Of a DNA stretch of 64,000 nt, positions 43,655-55,194 are shown one piece after another; the stretch's first letter is position 1, and each line of letters starts with the position of its first letter. This DNA is from Ischnura elegans (lineage: Eukaryota > Arthropoda > Insecta > Odonata > Coenagrionidae). A model generated the notes under the pieces. It saw only the letters and a program-made list of their open reading frames with translations. It made no database searches and had not been told where the DNA came from. Made by a program: the position numbers and the translations under genes. The stretch is taken from NCBI RefSeq assembly GCF_921293095.1, contig NC_060254.1, positions 6,262,001 to 6,326,000 on the forward strand, given 5' to 3'.

Positions 43655-44847
43655 CTCACCTTCATTCTCTTGGCCAGAGAGAGATGTTTGCTGTGTTCCA
43701 CTAGGACGCTTCTTGTGTGTGCTTGTGTGTGTGAATTCTCCTGCAACCATAAGCTCTGGGAGGTCATACTACTTCTTGAGGGAGGGAGTGGCCAACATTA
43801 AAAAAAAATATTTAGACTTTGTGAAAACCACCAAGACATTTTAAAATGTGGTCAGCCAGTCAAAAAGCAGAGGCTCACTTCCAAATCAATTGGTAAGGAT
43901 GGTAATTTTAATTGTACTGTTTTTACCTAAGTTTCCAGTGATATAGAATGACTAAATGAAACGTTGAAAGCAAGGATTAGTGTGATGTACATGAGAAATT
44001 TCTCATGTCTAATGATTTGATGACGGTTCCCTTTGATGCTTGATAATATACATTCCTGTGATGCCAATATGTACATCTGGATATGAAATGTACCTGGTCT
44101 TTGGACTGAGGTTAATGTAGAAAGTAATAGTGTACCATGGTTCATGGAGTATTTTTTTAATTAAAACACCCTCAGCTCGAATAGTCCTGATAGCACAAAA
44201 TTAACAGTACGTGGGGGTGTACATTCACATGATTACTTGTGTTTCCCACTCTGCTAGCCAGTAGCATACACTGAGTGAGATAATGCATGCTCCTTTATAG
44301 TTTAATCATATATGTAAACGCTTATTTCTCCTCTACATTGTGTAATTTCCATGTGCCTTGAAAAAGATGCCATTTTTTTCTGCGACCAAGAATAAGTATT
44401 TTTTGGAATGTATTCACATGGCCTTTCCCTGTGGATGTTGACACAAATGAAAAATGGTACAGGTGAGATTTTTTTGTCAACTTCATTTTTTTGCAGCTGA
44501 ATTACTTGATGACGCTAAAATTTAATGATAACCTTAGGATCATTATGGACTACTTAGCATTAGAAAAAAATCATGACTTTTCATCGCACAGGAGTGGAGT
44601 TATGGATGAAAATAAAAATCATCACGCGTTGCTCGTTGGAGCACTTCTGGGTTCAAGCCCAAATTTCAATTGCTCACATTTCATAAAAATCGACAGTTGA
44701 AGGCTAAAATTGTACACAATCTCTAATCATACCAGAATGTATGACCATGGCAAGTTACATGAAAATCCGAGATGGTGGGCGTCAGGGCCTGGTTGGTTTG
44801 AAATGCAATGACCCTACAGCGCAAATTGCTACTGCTGCACTGTATTC
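43655..44847. other. No gene recognised (within the intron)
   Basis: AT-rich sequence after the DGxxGQYKN remnant; short frames at 43927-44145 (minus) and 44491-44700 (plus) have no family features. It may be the 3' part of that element. Confidence 0.35.
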
Positions 44848-45457
44848 CTGAGACTGTATTCCTAGGCCTACGACTGCTGGGAGGGAATGAGGCCATTGTG
44901 TTTGAGACTCTATAGCGGACCCTTTTATGTGTTGATGCTATTCATACGCAACTCGGCCACCGCTCCATTTCTCTCCCGTGAATACCGATGACCTTGAAGG
45001 CTTTAGCGTAGACTCTCTACCTGGAAGTCAATCACCTGATAACCTGTGATGGCAAAAATTACGTCTTAAACCGTACTCCTTAAAATAAACCCATTTCCAC
45101 TAGCTCCACGCTTAATTAATGACCTAAATTAACTATTGTCATTCTGTTAAGTAGACGAGATAAATTACTTGGGTATGCTGGCTATCTGGACCCAATGACT
45201 AGTAATGCTTTCGGCCATTGCACCGCAATGGATTTCAATTAATATATAAACAAAAAGAAGATTTGAGGCAAGCAATACTATTAATATGCGTAAAATTATA
45301 GCACTTTCGTGTGTACTTGGCGCAAGTTCATGTGTTATCATGAGAGTGTTAAAGTTTTTTGATTAGGCTACACTGTGTTGTGATGTTTCCCCGAGGAATG
45401 AATTTGCACTATATCGAAATTGCACTAATCGAAATTGCACTACGTGAGGCACGGGTG
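44848..45457 (-). mobile_element. Inverted 5' end of a second copy of the Tigger-type element
   Basis: This 610-bp segment is the reverse complement of 38277-38403 joined to 41199-41685, with about 90% identity and the end CACGGGTG|TA at 45457-45459. It has no insertion, so it represents the pre-insertion state of the first copy. Homology stops just before the transposase start. Together with the first copy it could also form the long ends of one 7.2-kb foldback-like element. Confidence 0.8.
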
Positions 45458-45953
45458 TATTGATTTAAAATTTGTCACGAGGTCACATATATACCAGCAA
45501 GAACGTTGAAATTCGAGCATTTTTATGGACTTGTAGCATTTTCTTGGATATGAACGATTCAATTACGTAGGGTTTAATTGGGAGCGTTAGAAATACCCTG
45601 CACCACATTCACATGTTAAACTACCACGTATTGCCGACTCGATGTTTAAGAGTATGCACGAAAAGAAAAAAATTGTGTCAGCCACAATATTTTTACTGAA
45701 TTCCTACTTCTTCTTGATTCCTACAGATAGTTTTTAGGCAAACCCTTTCCCTCTTAAGTTGCACTATCATTTAAGATTTCACACTTTGAGGCACCACAGT
45801 CAGAGGCGTTGATTTTTTTGCTGCTTTCGTGGGAACAACTAGTTTTGTCGGCAAATTTTTCACCTAAGTTCGTATAAACGAATGCCATTTGCTCCTGGGG
45901 ACCGAGCCCAAAGTTTGCAATTTTAAAACATTTTGTACTATCAAAATTTCATA

Positions 45954-46941
45954 CAGTAGACTCTCGTTATTATGAAGTTCACAGGACCGAGAAACCGGAG
46001 GTTCGTAATAATGAAGTTCGTATGAAAGTTTCTTTTAGGAATCATCGAAAAAAAACATACTTAGTACAAATTTCTTGTATCTTCAATCTCCCACATTTAT
46101 AATCTTCAGAGAGATGTGTATAATATACGTAATTAAGTTATGCGCAAGACCTCAATACATGAAGAAGATGTGTTCTGAGGCCTTGCTTGTCAGTTGATAA
46201 ACCTATACAAGGCATCGAGGAGAGTGGTTATCCTGCAGAAGGCAACACTGCATCACAATCTTGCATTAACTCACGATTGTGATGAACTGATCTAGCTTGC
46301 AATGTAGCCGGAGCCAAAAAAAATCGCTGTTCGCGGGAAGAAAGAATGGGCAAAACCCTGAACAGTTCCTGAATTCACACCGGATTAAATGTTCATATTA
46401 TGCCCAAAGTGCAAGTTCCTGCACGCCACATCATGTCGCATCGCCAACTCCAAAGGTATCAAATTTGAAACTTCCGGCACGCTTGAATTTTTCAAATGTT
46501 CGTATCTCTGAAAGTTCGTAAATCCAATGTGCGTAAGATGAGGACTAACCGTACGCCCAATGAACGAGCGTTCATGAGTGGGTCACCACAATTCCAAAAT
46601 AATGAAGCTTAGTATACGATGTTAAGTGCATATTGAAGTATCTCCTACTGAAGAAAGAACCAAAATTGATGCTCTCAGACACAGTACAAGAAGAGAACTT
46701 AAACGTAAATCAAAGACGATAACGTAGCGAAGTGTATATCCACCTAAATGCCGTTGCTTTTTCGTTGAACTTCATAATAAAGTTCATTTTGTAACCGCAA
46801 GGACCGGGACTGAGGTTCATTATATCGTAATAACATTTCTTTTACTACAGATTGGATAAGCCTTTTCGTCGGGACCAACTAATTGCTTCGTAATAACGAG
46901 AATTTCGTAATAGCGTTGCTTGTTTTAACGAGAGTCTACTG
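45954..46941. mobile_element. 988-bp Tigger/pogo-type MITE
   Basis: TA|CAGTAGACTCTCGTTATTAT at 45954 and the inverted end AACGAGAGTCTACTG|TA at 46941 share an 18-bp TIR with TA on both sides. Both ends continue with repeated words such as TTCGTAATAATGAAG. The interior has no transposase; a 74-codon frame at 46297 is unrelated. Confidence 0.75.
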
Positions 46942-46943
46942 TA

Positions 46944-47055
46944 TTATCGAAAAGCACCATGTATTTACCATAGGCTTTCTGCCGGGACTACAATTTCACT
47001 TCGTATCATCAAAAAACTTCATAATATCCTGCTTTGTATAATCAAGAGTTTACTG
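46944..47055. mobile_element. Right-end fragment of a related Tigger/pogo-type element
   Basis: GGCTTTCTGCCGGGACTACA to the end AAGAGTTTACTG|TA (47055) is a diverged copy of the right end of the adjoining 988-bp element. Its left part is not found, unless that element was inserted into it. Confidence 0.6.
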
Positions 47056-47089
47056 TACTACTACTGCTCCTGTGACTAAAATCGGCGCT

Positions 47090-47325
47090 TGTATCGCAAT
47101 CTTCTCGTAGAGCAGTTCTCTGATAAGACGTATAAGTGAGGTATTTTATCTCATTAGGCTGGAAAAATACATTTCGTAACCAAGGTCGTTGTACAAGTGA
47201 AAAGTTTCATAACCGAGGTTGTTAATACATGGGTTCATATGGGGTTATTCACTGGACCTAAAAAGAATCAATGTATAAGTGAGGTCATCTTATAACTGAG
47301 GGTTGTATAACCGAGGTTCTACTAT
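47090..47325. mobile_element. End of another Tigger-type element
   Basis: Words such as CGTAACCAAGG, CATAACCGAGG, GTATAAGTGAGG and TATAACCGAGG are spaced through this stretch and end with AACCGAGGTTCTACTATG, the reverse of a CATAGTAGAACCTCGG TIR. The other end is not seen. Confidence 0.5.
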
Positions 47326-47439
47326 GTGTCCATACCCAGAGACTCATAGCTATCTAATTTAATCAATGAATGCATCCACTAGGAGAAATCCGATCAATGT
47401 AAATCATAATTATTGATAGAAAATGGATAACTAGATTAC

Positions 47440-48998
47440 CTCGTATAATGGAATAGTTTCCAACTTCTGCACTACAGGCACCAGCTCTGGCTCACTACCA
47501 GAACTAGTGGTGCGATTCCTAGTCCTGAGAAACCTGCCAGGTGTCCCTGGGGTGGACGTGGGCGTGGTAGGAATGCCGCCCATCGGAGTCGAAGGCGTAG
47601 TGGGCGGTGGAGGGGTGGTGGATGGTTGAGGAGGGGCATTGTGGGCCTGCTGAGGTGCTGGAGGGGCTGCCATCGATCCAGCCGACACATCCAACGCACT
47701 AGACTGAGACTGACTCCATCGCTTGTCAGGAGTGCCACGGGAACGTCCACCACTCCGCTGAGAGCCTTCTGGAGGCCTCTTCTCCGGTGTTGAGTGCAGT
47801 GCCTCACTCTTTTCAGTCCTAGCCAACTGATGGGCCTGATTGTCATTGGAATCCAACACTGGTTTTGATTCAGAAAGCCTACCCGGAGTCACTTCTCCTT
47901 TACGGACATCATCAGATGCACTGGCAAGGCTGAGTGAGGGCAAGGGAGGGGGCACACTGCCGCGTGCCGTCGCTTTCTCGACAGCACCACTGATGCTGCT
48001 GGGTGACTTGGGCTTGGAGGGTCGGTGGTGGGCAGACACGGGAGGCGTGGGGACAGAGGAGACGGCCGGGCTAGGGGGTAGGGGTGACCGGGACCTTGCC
48101 TTGGGGGTAGTGGGCTGGCTCCTGGGGTGATGCGATGACGATGGAGCCAGCTTCCCACCATCTGGTGGCCTGCCGCCCTCGTCTCCTTCCCTCAGAGGCC
48201 TCGACAGCCCCTCTCGCTTGACCATCATAGACGGCATCATCCCCTCCTTGCCCTCCCTCGGCCTACCCGACACATCCAGCTTCCTTTCTGAGGGCACGTT
48301 TGGCATCCCAGGGGGTGGCTGTCGATGGCGGCCATCCCGTCCCCCAGGTGGGGGCTCGGCCCGACCGTGGTGGTGGTGATGGTGATGGTGGTTGAAGGGC
48401 CGCTGGTCACCGGCCTTGGGTTCCCCTGGGGCCTGGGGTGGATGGCCTTGGGACTTAGGGCCCTCTGGAAAGAGGGGGGGCCTGTCGCCTCCACGCTCTT
48501 CCCTCTGCCTCTCGCGGTAGTCGGGCCTCTGAGGGAGGGGTGGTCGAGATGACGACCCTGACGGGAGTTGGGGCCTTGAGGTAACCAGTTTCGCTTCTCG
48601 ATGCAGTGTCTCTTGGGAGTTGATATGGTGGGGGATGGGGGCCTGTATGTGATTTGTGGCTTCCGACGATGCCATCGAGTTCTCAGCCTCCATCACTGCC
48701 GACGCCAACTCCTCCCGCAGAATGGCATCCCGAGCCATTCGCTCCCGCTTGTTGCTGGCAGCCAGCTTGATGGCTTCCCGTGACGATATTGGCGGCTGGC
48801 CAGAGCTCATCCCTGCCTGCTTGGCCTGCGACGTGTTGGGCACTTGGTGTTGCTCTGCACGAGGACGACCAGCAGCCGCCGCAGCTGCTGCTGCAGCCGC
48901 TCGCTCCCGCTCCTTTTTCTCTTTGTAATCGCGGTAGTCGACCCTCTGCTGGGCGTGATCATGCCGATGTTTCTTCTGCTCCTCTGTGGGAACAACTC
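47440..48998 (-). CDS. CycT: Cyclin T-like protein, penultimate exon in this window
   Basis: The acceptor CCTAAGCAG|GAG gives the start at 48998, with two bases of a split codon, then 519 open codons to the donor at 47440. Frame and phase agree with the next exon (36913-35363). The first 50 residues hold KKHRHDHAQQRVDYRDYKEK followed by KERER and ten alanines; this resembles the Cyclin T motif SLKEYRAKHAEELAAQKR downstream of the cyclin box. Then come a helical AIKLAASNKRERMARDAILR (about 75-95), a Pro/Arg-rich region, an eight-His run (near 203-210), proline/serine-rich low complexity and a Thr/Pro-rich end before SSGSEPELVPVVQKLETIP. Low-complexity sequence on this scale is usual in insect Cyclin T. 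GTG at 48843 is not a start, since the frame is open upstream to the splice site. Confidence 0.62.
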
Positions 48999-50252
48999 CT
49001 GCTTAGGACGACAAAGAAACAGGATATAGAAACATAAGCACCACAGACACTCAATACCCACAAAGTGATTGTATGTGGCCACCTTGTTGCAATTAAAGCA
49101 TTCCCTAAGATTTCCAGGATATCCAAGGGAATTGCTTTCTTTCCAGGGTGCTATCCAGAACTAAATATAAGCACTTTTAGCAAACTATCACTCATGGAGT
49201 TGAAATTATTGACAAGATGAACAGTTTTTAAAGCATTTTAATGCTTTGTAACATCTTGAGATGATACAAATTTATCTACACATGCAACCAATTGGATGTG
49301 GTTAAATAAACCATCAACATATTTTATAAAACTTGGTGTGCCACATTATCACATGAGGAAAACCATGCACCATCACATTCTTCTGATCTCTAAAAAAAAA
49401 AAACACCATGTTTAACACTTTCCACAACCTCCTCCAAAAGATGTCAAGCTTAAATGTTATCAACATCAGAGTATACTCAGCACATGTAAGGCTTTTGTTT
49501 ACATAAAGTTTTTGTGTCAAAATGAATAAGTTTTCATTGCTTTATTGAGAATGCGAGATGATTTCGTCAATATTTTGTTAACTCATTGATTAAATAACAG
49601 AGGAAATCGACTTTTTATACTTCTGCTACATTTACATGACTGCTTTTACATTGTGATTAACATCTATTGCAGGCACGGCCCTTCTGAATGGGATTTCTAT
49701 TCTCTTAGAGGTCTTCTTTCAAGTGTTGGTGCGTATCATTACAATGAAATATAATAATACTAGTGTTGTTGTATCCAATTTTACTTTATATAAAGATCAA
49801 GGAAAACATCCAAGAACAGTGAAATTCATGCATGGATGATCCACGCACGGAATATTGAATCTGCTTCCAGAATGCAGGAGACAGAAAATTATAAAAATAT
49901 GGTGATTAATTATAAAAATGCCAAGCAACGAGATCAATATGGAGCCTTCATTTTGTTAAAATAATAAGGTAAATGATTTCACGTCAAATTAATATATTTC
50001 CAAGGCTAATTTATAGCATATATTTATATTATTGATGCAATCCCTAGTCAACTATTCAAAAGTGTGGCGGCTGTAACAATAAATACACCAAGAGTTTTTT
50101 CCTGAAGCCATGGACGAAATTCCTAGACTTTTCCCTGATAACACCGACATGAAACAACCCTGCAAATTTAATCTTCCAAAACAAAGCTGTGACTTCCAGC
50201 AGGAACATTTGTCTGGTCTTTGCTGGACCCAACCTATGAAGACCTTCACTAC
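48999..50252. other. Probable upstream intron of the Cyclin T-like gene; no gene recognised
   Basis: AT-rich unique sequence without recognisable exons or transposon ends. No segment resembling a cyclin box was found on the minus strand. Confidence 0.4.
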
Positions 50253-50587
50253 CAGTGGTGGATCTATGGGGTTGGGGGGCTATAGCCCCCCCTCTTTGGC
50301 ATCCAATTTACACCAGATAAAATTGTAATTTTTTCGGACCCCCACTACTGCTGGGGAGTTAAGGCTGTTCTATAGCCCCGTAAAAAGTGGCTTTTACAGG
50401 CTGTGTTGACATGGCCAATCGGGAACTTGCAAGAATTATTTTTATTTCACAGGCGGACAGAAAATTATTCTCTGAATTCAAAAAAGAAAATCCCATGTAA
50501 ATCTGAGTTTTCCTTCGCGAGGTATTCAATGATAAATATAACGAATTTTAAAGAGCACCAAAAACTCCCTCACACCCCGAGCCACTG
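50253..50587. mobile_element. 335-bp hAT-like MITE
   Basis: CAGTGGTGGATCTATGGGG at the left and CACACCCCGAGCCACTG at the right form hAT-type ends with CAGTGG. GGGGGGCTATAGCCCCCC is a hairpin just inside the left end. No matching 8-bp target duplication is seen. Confidence 0.6.
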
Positions 50588-50983
50588 ATAGAAGCACCGA
50601 TGACGTCATCTGGGCTGAAACATCACCCGAAGCAATTGTTGTGATTGTTTATCAGTTGCCAGCAGTTGTGAGAGCTTTGTTTGTGAGACGTGTTGATTAT
50701 TTTCTATTTAAAGCAAAATATCCAATGATAGAGGCTCGGAAGCCCTCATATTTTGTATTATTTATAATATTAATAACTGAGTAAGGGCATAAAATATAAA
50801 ACTGGAGCAGTTAAACCAAAAATTTTATAACACCTAAATAACATCGTTGTAGGAGTCTGAGTCACTGTCATTGGAAGGGGGATATATTAATTGTAAGTTG
50901 ATGTTATAGACGGCATATCATTCATTTAAGTATGTAATCAGAACAATTTTGATGTTTACCAATGATTCATTCACACGATGCCT

Positions 50984-51183
50984 TCAGTGCAAACATACAA
51001 ATAAATTCAGGTAAGGAAAGAAAGGGATAGGAACATATAGTGGAAAAAGGACGAGGACAACGGTACTGTAGTAGATGGAAAATAGCCAGAATTCAGTGGG
51101 TGAAAATGCGTCCTGACTGGGACTCGAACCCAGAACCTCCTGGTTGCCACCCAGGTGCTCTACCAGTTGTGTTACCACGATGC
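50984..51183 (-). mobile_element. tRNA-derived SINE
   Basis: On the minus strand from 51183, GTGGTAACACAACTGGTAGA (A box region) is followed by a CCTGG-GTGGCAA-CCAGG anticodon-like arm and a perfect T arm, CTGGG-TTCGAGT-CCCAG (51117-51133). The acceptor strands do not pair, and unrelated sequence follows, so it is a SINE with a tRNA head rather than a tRNA gene. Confidence 0.7.
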
Positions 51184-51189
51184 TTAATT

Positions 51190-52727
51190 TTTTTTTAGTT
51201 TAAGTTAACACCTGTTCGCATGGAAATTTTCTGATTAACTACATTATCAAAATTTCCTGTTTCTTTCGGGTAAGATAGCAAAACTTCAGGCTCAGGTGGC
51301 ATCAACGAATTGTTGTTTCTTTTACATCCCAGCTACAAACCCACTAAGACAGTGATTCATTAATACAAGAATAAGAAGGATTCCTTCTTTATATTTTTAA
51401 TAATTATCTGTCATTGATGCCCAAGGATGATTCCGCAAAATGCCTTTCAATTACTTCCATCAACTTAGATTTTTTGCACATCACATTTTGAAAAAATCTG
51501 ACACACCACAACTAAAAACTTACCACACACATATTTTCTCCTAGTAATTTCTTCAATAAAAAATGACACATTATTCATGATTACCACAGTGGTTTGCATT
51601 ATTAAGTAGAAATAAGAGTGGTTATTAAGAGATTTCCTCATAATCATCTTTTCTTAATGAAAATCCATAGTCATAATTTTCCATCCCATTGATTTTGGCA
51701 AATGATTGTAAAGAATCCCATCGATAATTTTAGAAGTTGGATGTCACTTTTCAGCTTGAACCATGTCATTCTCATTAATATCAAATTACTTTCATAAATA
51801 TATTTGAAATAGTAGTTACACATTCATAACTTAATCGGATATTTTACATTATAATGTTGGAAGTCTGTTACTTTATCTACAAGTTCTAATTTCAGTGCTA
51901 GCTTAGGATAGACTTGTACTCAAAAAATGACAGACGAAATTAACTTACATTTCTAATAAACTCGGAATGAACCATTGACGAAAATTACCTTATTTGTAAC
52001 TCAAAATTCCGTTCTCCGCTGTGATGCCAAACGCCGTTGTGATGATAAAATTTTTTTCTCATGCCAATGCTTGCTGCATTTAACATTAGTGAAACACTTG
52101 TCGCCGTATGATCAAAATGAAAACTACAAAATATGTTGCCATGACAAAGTAGCAAACCGGAGCCCCCCAGGTGAGAGCTGGACGCGCAATCAACTAGACC
52201 AACTATAGTTGTTGGAGAGAAGGCACTATTTTGGGATTACATAGCGCTTGTTAAAAATGCCGCTCGGAAATTAATTAATTACAGCCAAACTAAGGCCCAT
52301 TCAATGGAATCACTATCAGTTCAGAGATGCATTCGCCATTCCGAATGCCATAAAAAATACGGCATTGAAAAAGGCGGAGCAAGGTATGTCGTCTCCCCTT
52401 GTAAGTGCTTTTACGTGATCAATTTATTATTTTGGTATTTTCCACTGAAAATTCCAATGTAAAAAGTCTGGTAAGCATGCATAATGATGTCCTTAAAATT
52501 CCTGTTGTTTAAAAAAAAAAGTTCTATTTTGAGTGTTACGCCCGCGACGCCATTGAAATACATTGGGTGTATCCAGAGCATTGCAATAAAAATAATTTGA
52601 ATTAGAACAGATAATATAAGAAAAGATATTAACTTGATATTATTTCACGAAAAATATAACGCACATAATATGCTGATGTAACTTACGAAAAACAAGAGCA
52701 ATTGCAAAAAAACGGCACGTAGTATAA
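51190..52727. other. No gene recognised
   Basis: AT-rich sequence with only short meaningless frames. GTGATGCCAAACGCCGTTGTGATG near 52020-52043 is a weak local repeat. Confidence 0.4.
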
Positions 52728-55192
52728 CACTAGAAGGACGGCAGGGGTCATTAGACCCATTTTCAGAATTCAAATTTATTTTTCTCTTATTAAAATATTT
52801 TTTTTAATTTTGAAACTTATTCACTTTATTCATTTTGGTCTGCATTTTGATAAATTAGTGAAAATTCAACTATAATTTTTTGTTTAAAATTTTTATGGCA
52901 TGTTACACCTAGAAGGACAGCTGGGGGTCATTTGACCCACAGCTTGTTCTCACACTATTTTCTTGCCCGTGGGCTCTTTTGTGCAATGTATATCATATAA
53001 TCAGCAAGAGGCTAGTGTGGTAGATGATTTGATTCATTTTGAACCTACAAGTACCCGGTTCAATGCCAGTTTCGTCCCAAGGGGTCCTACCTGTATTCCA
53101 AAACCTAGGCATAGTGACTTGTTGTGCTCAATCTCTCGATATTTTACGGGCAGTAAAGGGATATAAAACCTTCTCAATACTTGATTTGCATAAATTCATG
53201 CAATTATGATATTTTAATTTTGCTTTATTTATTTTTCAATGATTATTGTATTACCCACACCAGAAAATGAGCATGTATCCCATGACTGTTTTCCGTCAGC
53301 CAAGATTGAAAGCTTTAAGAGACATTATTTTTCATCATCGCCTCATCAGGTTTACGAAAACTGTTTCATTTTTCTGGCCTGACGGCACTGTCACTCAGCC
53401 TTGCCCCTTTGCCGTGTGTCCAGCCTTAGTGCCTCCTGACCCCGTCGGGGTTTGGGGCGGGTGGACTTCACGCTGTGCCCCAGGGCAAAATCCTGTGTCC
53501 TTTTGAGAGAGAGCGGAGGAATATGGTTGACTGTAAAACTCTACTGTAAATCCTACCCTTGGAATCCACACGTCGGTTGGAGAAGAAGCATTACTGCAAG
53601 TTCTTGGAAGATATGAATCAGGATACGTTTGGTGGTTGAGTCCCTGCCTTTCAAACGGCAATTAGTGTTACTTCTGAAATTTTTGTCCTTTTGTATGCAT
53701 TTCTAATCCTCTCCAGCTCTCTATACCTCAAATGCAACTGGAGAAGATTCGACCATATTGCGCTTTCGTTTTTAGATTTTTTCTGGATGCATATCAGTAG
53801 CGAGTTTAGGAAGAAAGTAAGAAGTCGAGAAATATATCAAGAGAAGTGAATCATCGCGATTCGAATAGCTGTAGGGTATATAGAAGATAAGTCTGGAAGT
53901 GAAGTGGAAACATCAGTTCAAGGACATTCTGACCAATCCATCAACATCTGCGTGTGATGGATGCGACGAAGTCCAAGATAGTGAATCCAATAGCGACTTT
54001 GGCGTAATAGCAAATGTACAGCTCTATCCAATGAAATGCAGATGACCTTTTAAGAGGAATCTTCCAAATAAACCAGACAAATTTGGAATCGAATACTGGG
54101 TTTTGACAGATGTGAAATGAAAATACAGCCTAAATGAATTTCCATATTGTGGCAAAGATGATGATTGACCATCAAATCAAGCATTGGGGAAATAAATAGT
54201 TACTAAAGTGACCATAACATACAAGAATTCAGGAATAAATGTAACTTATAATATTCATTTCCCATACATCAAGCTAGCAGAAAATAAGAAAAAATGCAAA
54301 ACTTCTCTGGCAGGGACGATCTGAAAAAACAGGCGTGACGCACTAATATCCATGACCCCTAAAATAACCATGTAATCCATTCAACGCAAATGTTCAAAAA
54401 TACCTTAGGACATACTCTTACGTATTATCGGGCAAACCAGAACAATAATGTACTTTTACTCAGCAACATGATCTCAGACGACACTATTTCTGAAACGAAT
54501 AACAGAATACTAGAGACCATCCTATTTCATAATAAAAACAAAAATGGAGTAGATATGATGGATAGCATGTATCAATTTATTTACACGTCTCCAAATCCAA
54601 CAGCTATATCCCCGTGGGCACAAAAAAGAAAAAGTTGCCAAATATCATTGAATTGCACCAATTTCCTTTCCATTTTCCAAATTCCTTGTCATGTGCAAAT
54701 GGCTGGTGTCCTAACAACCCCTGCCACACCCCTTTTAGGCGGCTTACCGGTTAGTGTGTACATTTAGATGTAGATGAATAAATCGTCCAATGTACGCATT
54801 CATCGCAAAAAAACATTTTAAGGAAACAGCGCTGAAAAAATACTGTCAGTCTGATATTTACAACAAAGTAATAATTTTTAAAAATTTAAACGCAAATTTT
54901 GTCAACCCTGTATGCCTATTGTTTAAGCATGTAAAATACATTTTGCATTGAGTGTATGTATTTTCATTATTAGATTTGCAATCGCCCACTAAATATGGTT
55001 TAATTCATGATTCTTTAAAATAATTGTTATTAACTTTTGATAATAGAAATAATATTTAATATTGTTAAATAGTGTTTTTAATGAACCGATTCAACAATTA
55101 ATACGATTAACCTGAATATTGGATGAAAATGAGGCGTTTTATTCCAAAATACATTTTAGGGGTCAAATGACCCCTAGCCGTCCCTCTAAGTA
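52728..55192 (+). mobile_element. piggyBac-like transposon, decayed
   Basis: The left end ACTAGAAGGACGGCAGGGGT with CATTAGACCC and the right end (reverse complement CTTAGAGGGACGGCTAGGGG with TCATTTGACCCC) are inverted repeats. A second left-type copy, CCTAGAAGGACAGCTGGGGG with TCATTTGACCC, lies at 52908. A piggyBac transposase pseudogene occupies the interior. The expected TTAA duplication is not intact at either side. The total length, about 2.5 kb, fits a full-length element. Confidence 0.75.
53820..54769 (+). pseudogene. piggyBac transposase remnant
   Basis: Near 54060 the sequence LPNKPDKFGIEYWVLTDVK followed by a stop matches the piggyBac block PxKPxKxGIKxxxLxDxK. The frame 54390-54767 continues with VLLLSNMISDDTI and NKNKNGVDMMDSMYQFIYTS, the piggyBac C-terminal region with the conserved Asp (GVDxxDxM) of the catalytic triad. 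Stops and indels at 54115, 54165 and 54320-54370 break it. The N-terminal part (52963 to 53800) is not clearly recognisable and includes a GC-rich stretch at 53390-53640 that may be foreign. Confidence 0.75.
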
Positions 55193-55194
55193 GC

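Larger units (their letters stand above)
36914..47439 (-). other. 10.5-kb intron of the Cyclin T-like gene, filled with DNA transposons
   Basis: The donor CGAG|GTAATC at 47440/47439 and the acceptor TTTTGCAG|GCC at 36914/36913 are both phase 0, so the two exons read through as E|A. Most of the interval from 38277 to 47325 is transposon sequence; 36914-38276 and 42290-42700 hold nothing recognisable apart from a short C/T-rich patch near 37714-37800. Confidence 0.65.

Noticed and set aside
38277-45459. A new defence or multi-gene system in the intron
   Set aside because: All recognisable coding pieces are broken transposases or transposon-type proteins; no intact set of genes is present.
48841-48843. 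GTG at 48843 as a translation start for the large minus-strand frame
   Set aside because: The frame is open 51 codons further upstream to a good splice acceptor, and eukaryotic nuclear genes rarely start at GTG.
47472-49082. Overlapping frames of 60-124 codons across the exon at 47440-48998
   Set aside because: Shadows of the low-complexity coding frame; only the frame with matching splice phase was kept.
51113-51183. A functional tRNA gene with anticodon GGC
   Set aside because: The acceptor strands do not pair and no terminator T-run follows the expected 3' end; SINE head is the better explanation.
53395-53661. 88-codon minus-strand frame in the GC-rich part of the piggyBac element
   Set aside because: No family motif, and the GC-rich stretch has open frames on both strands.
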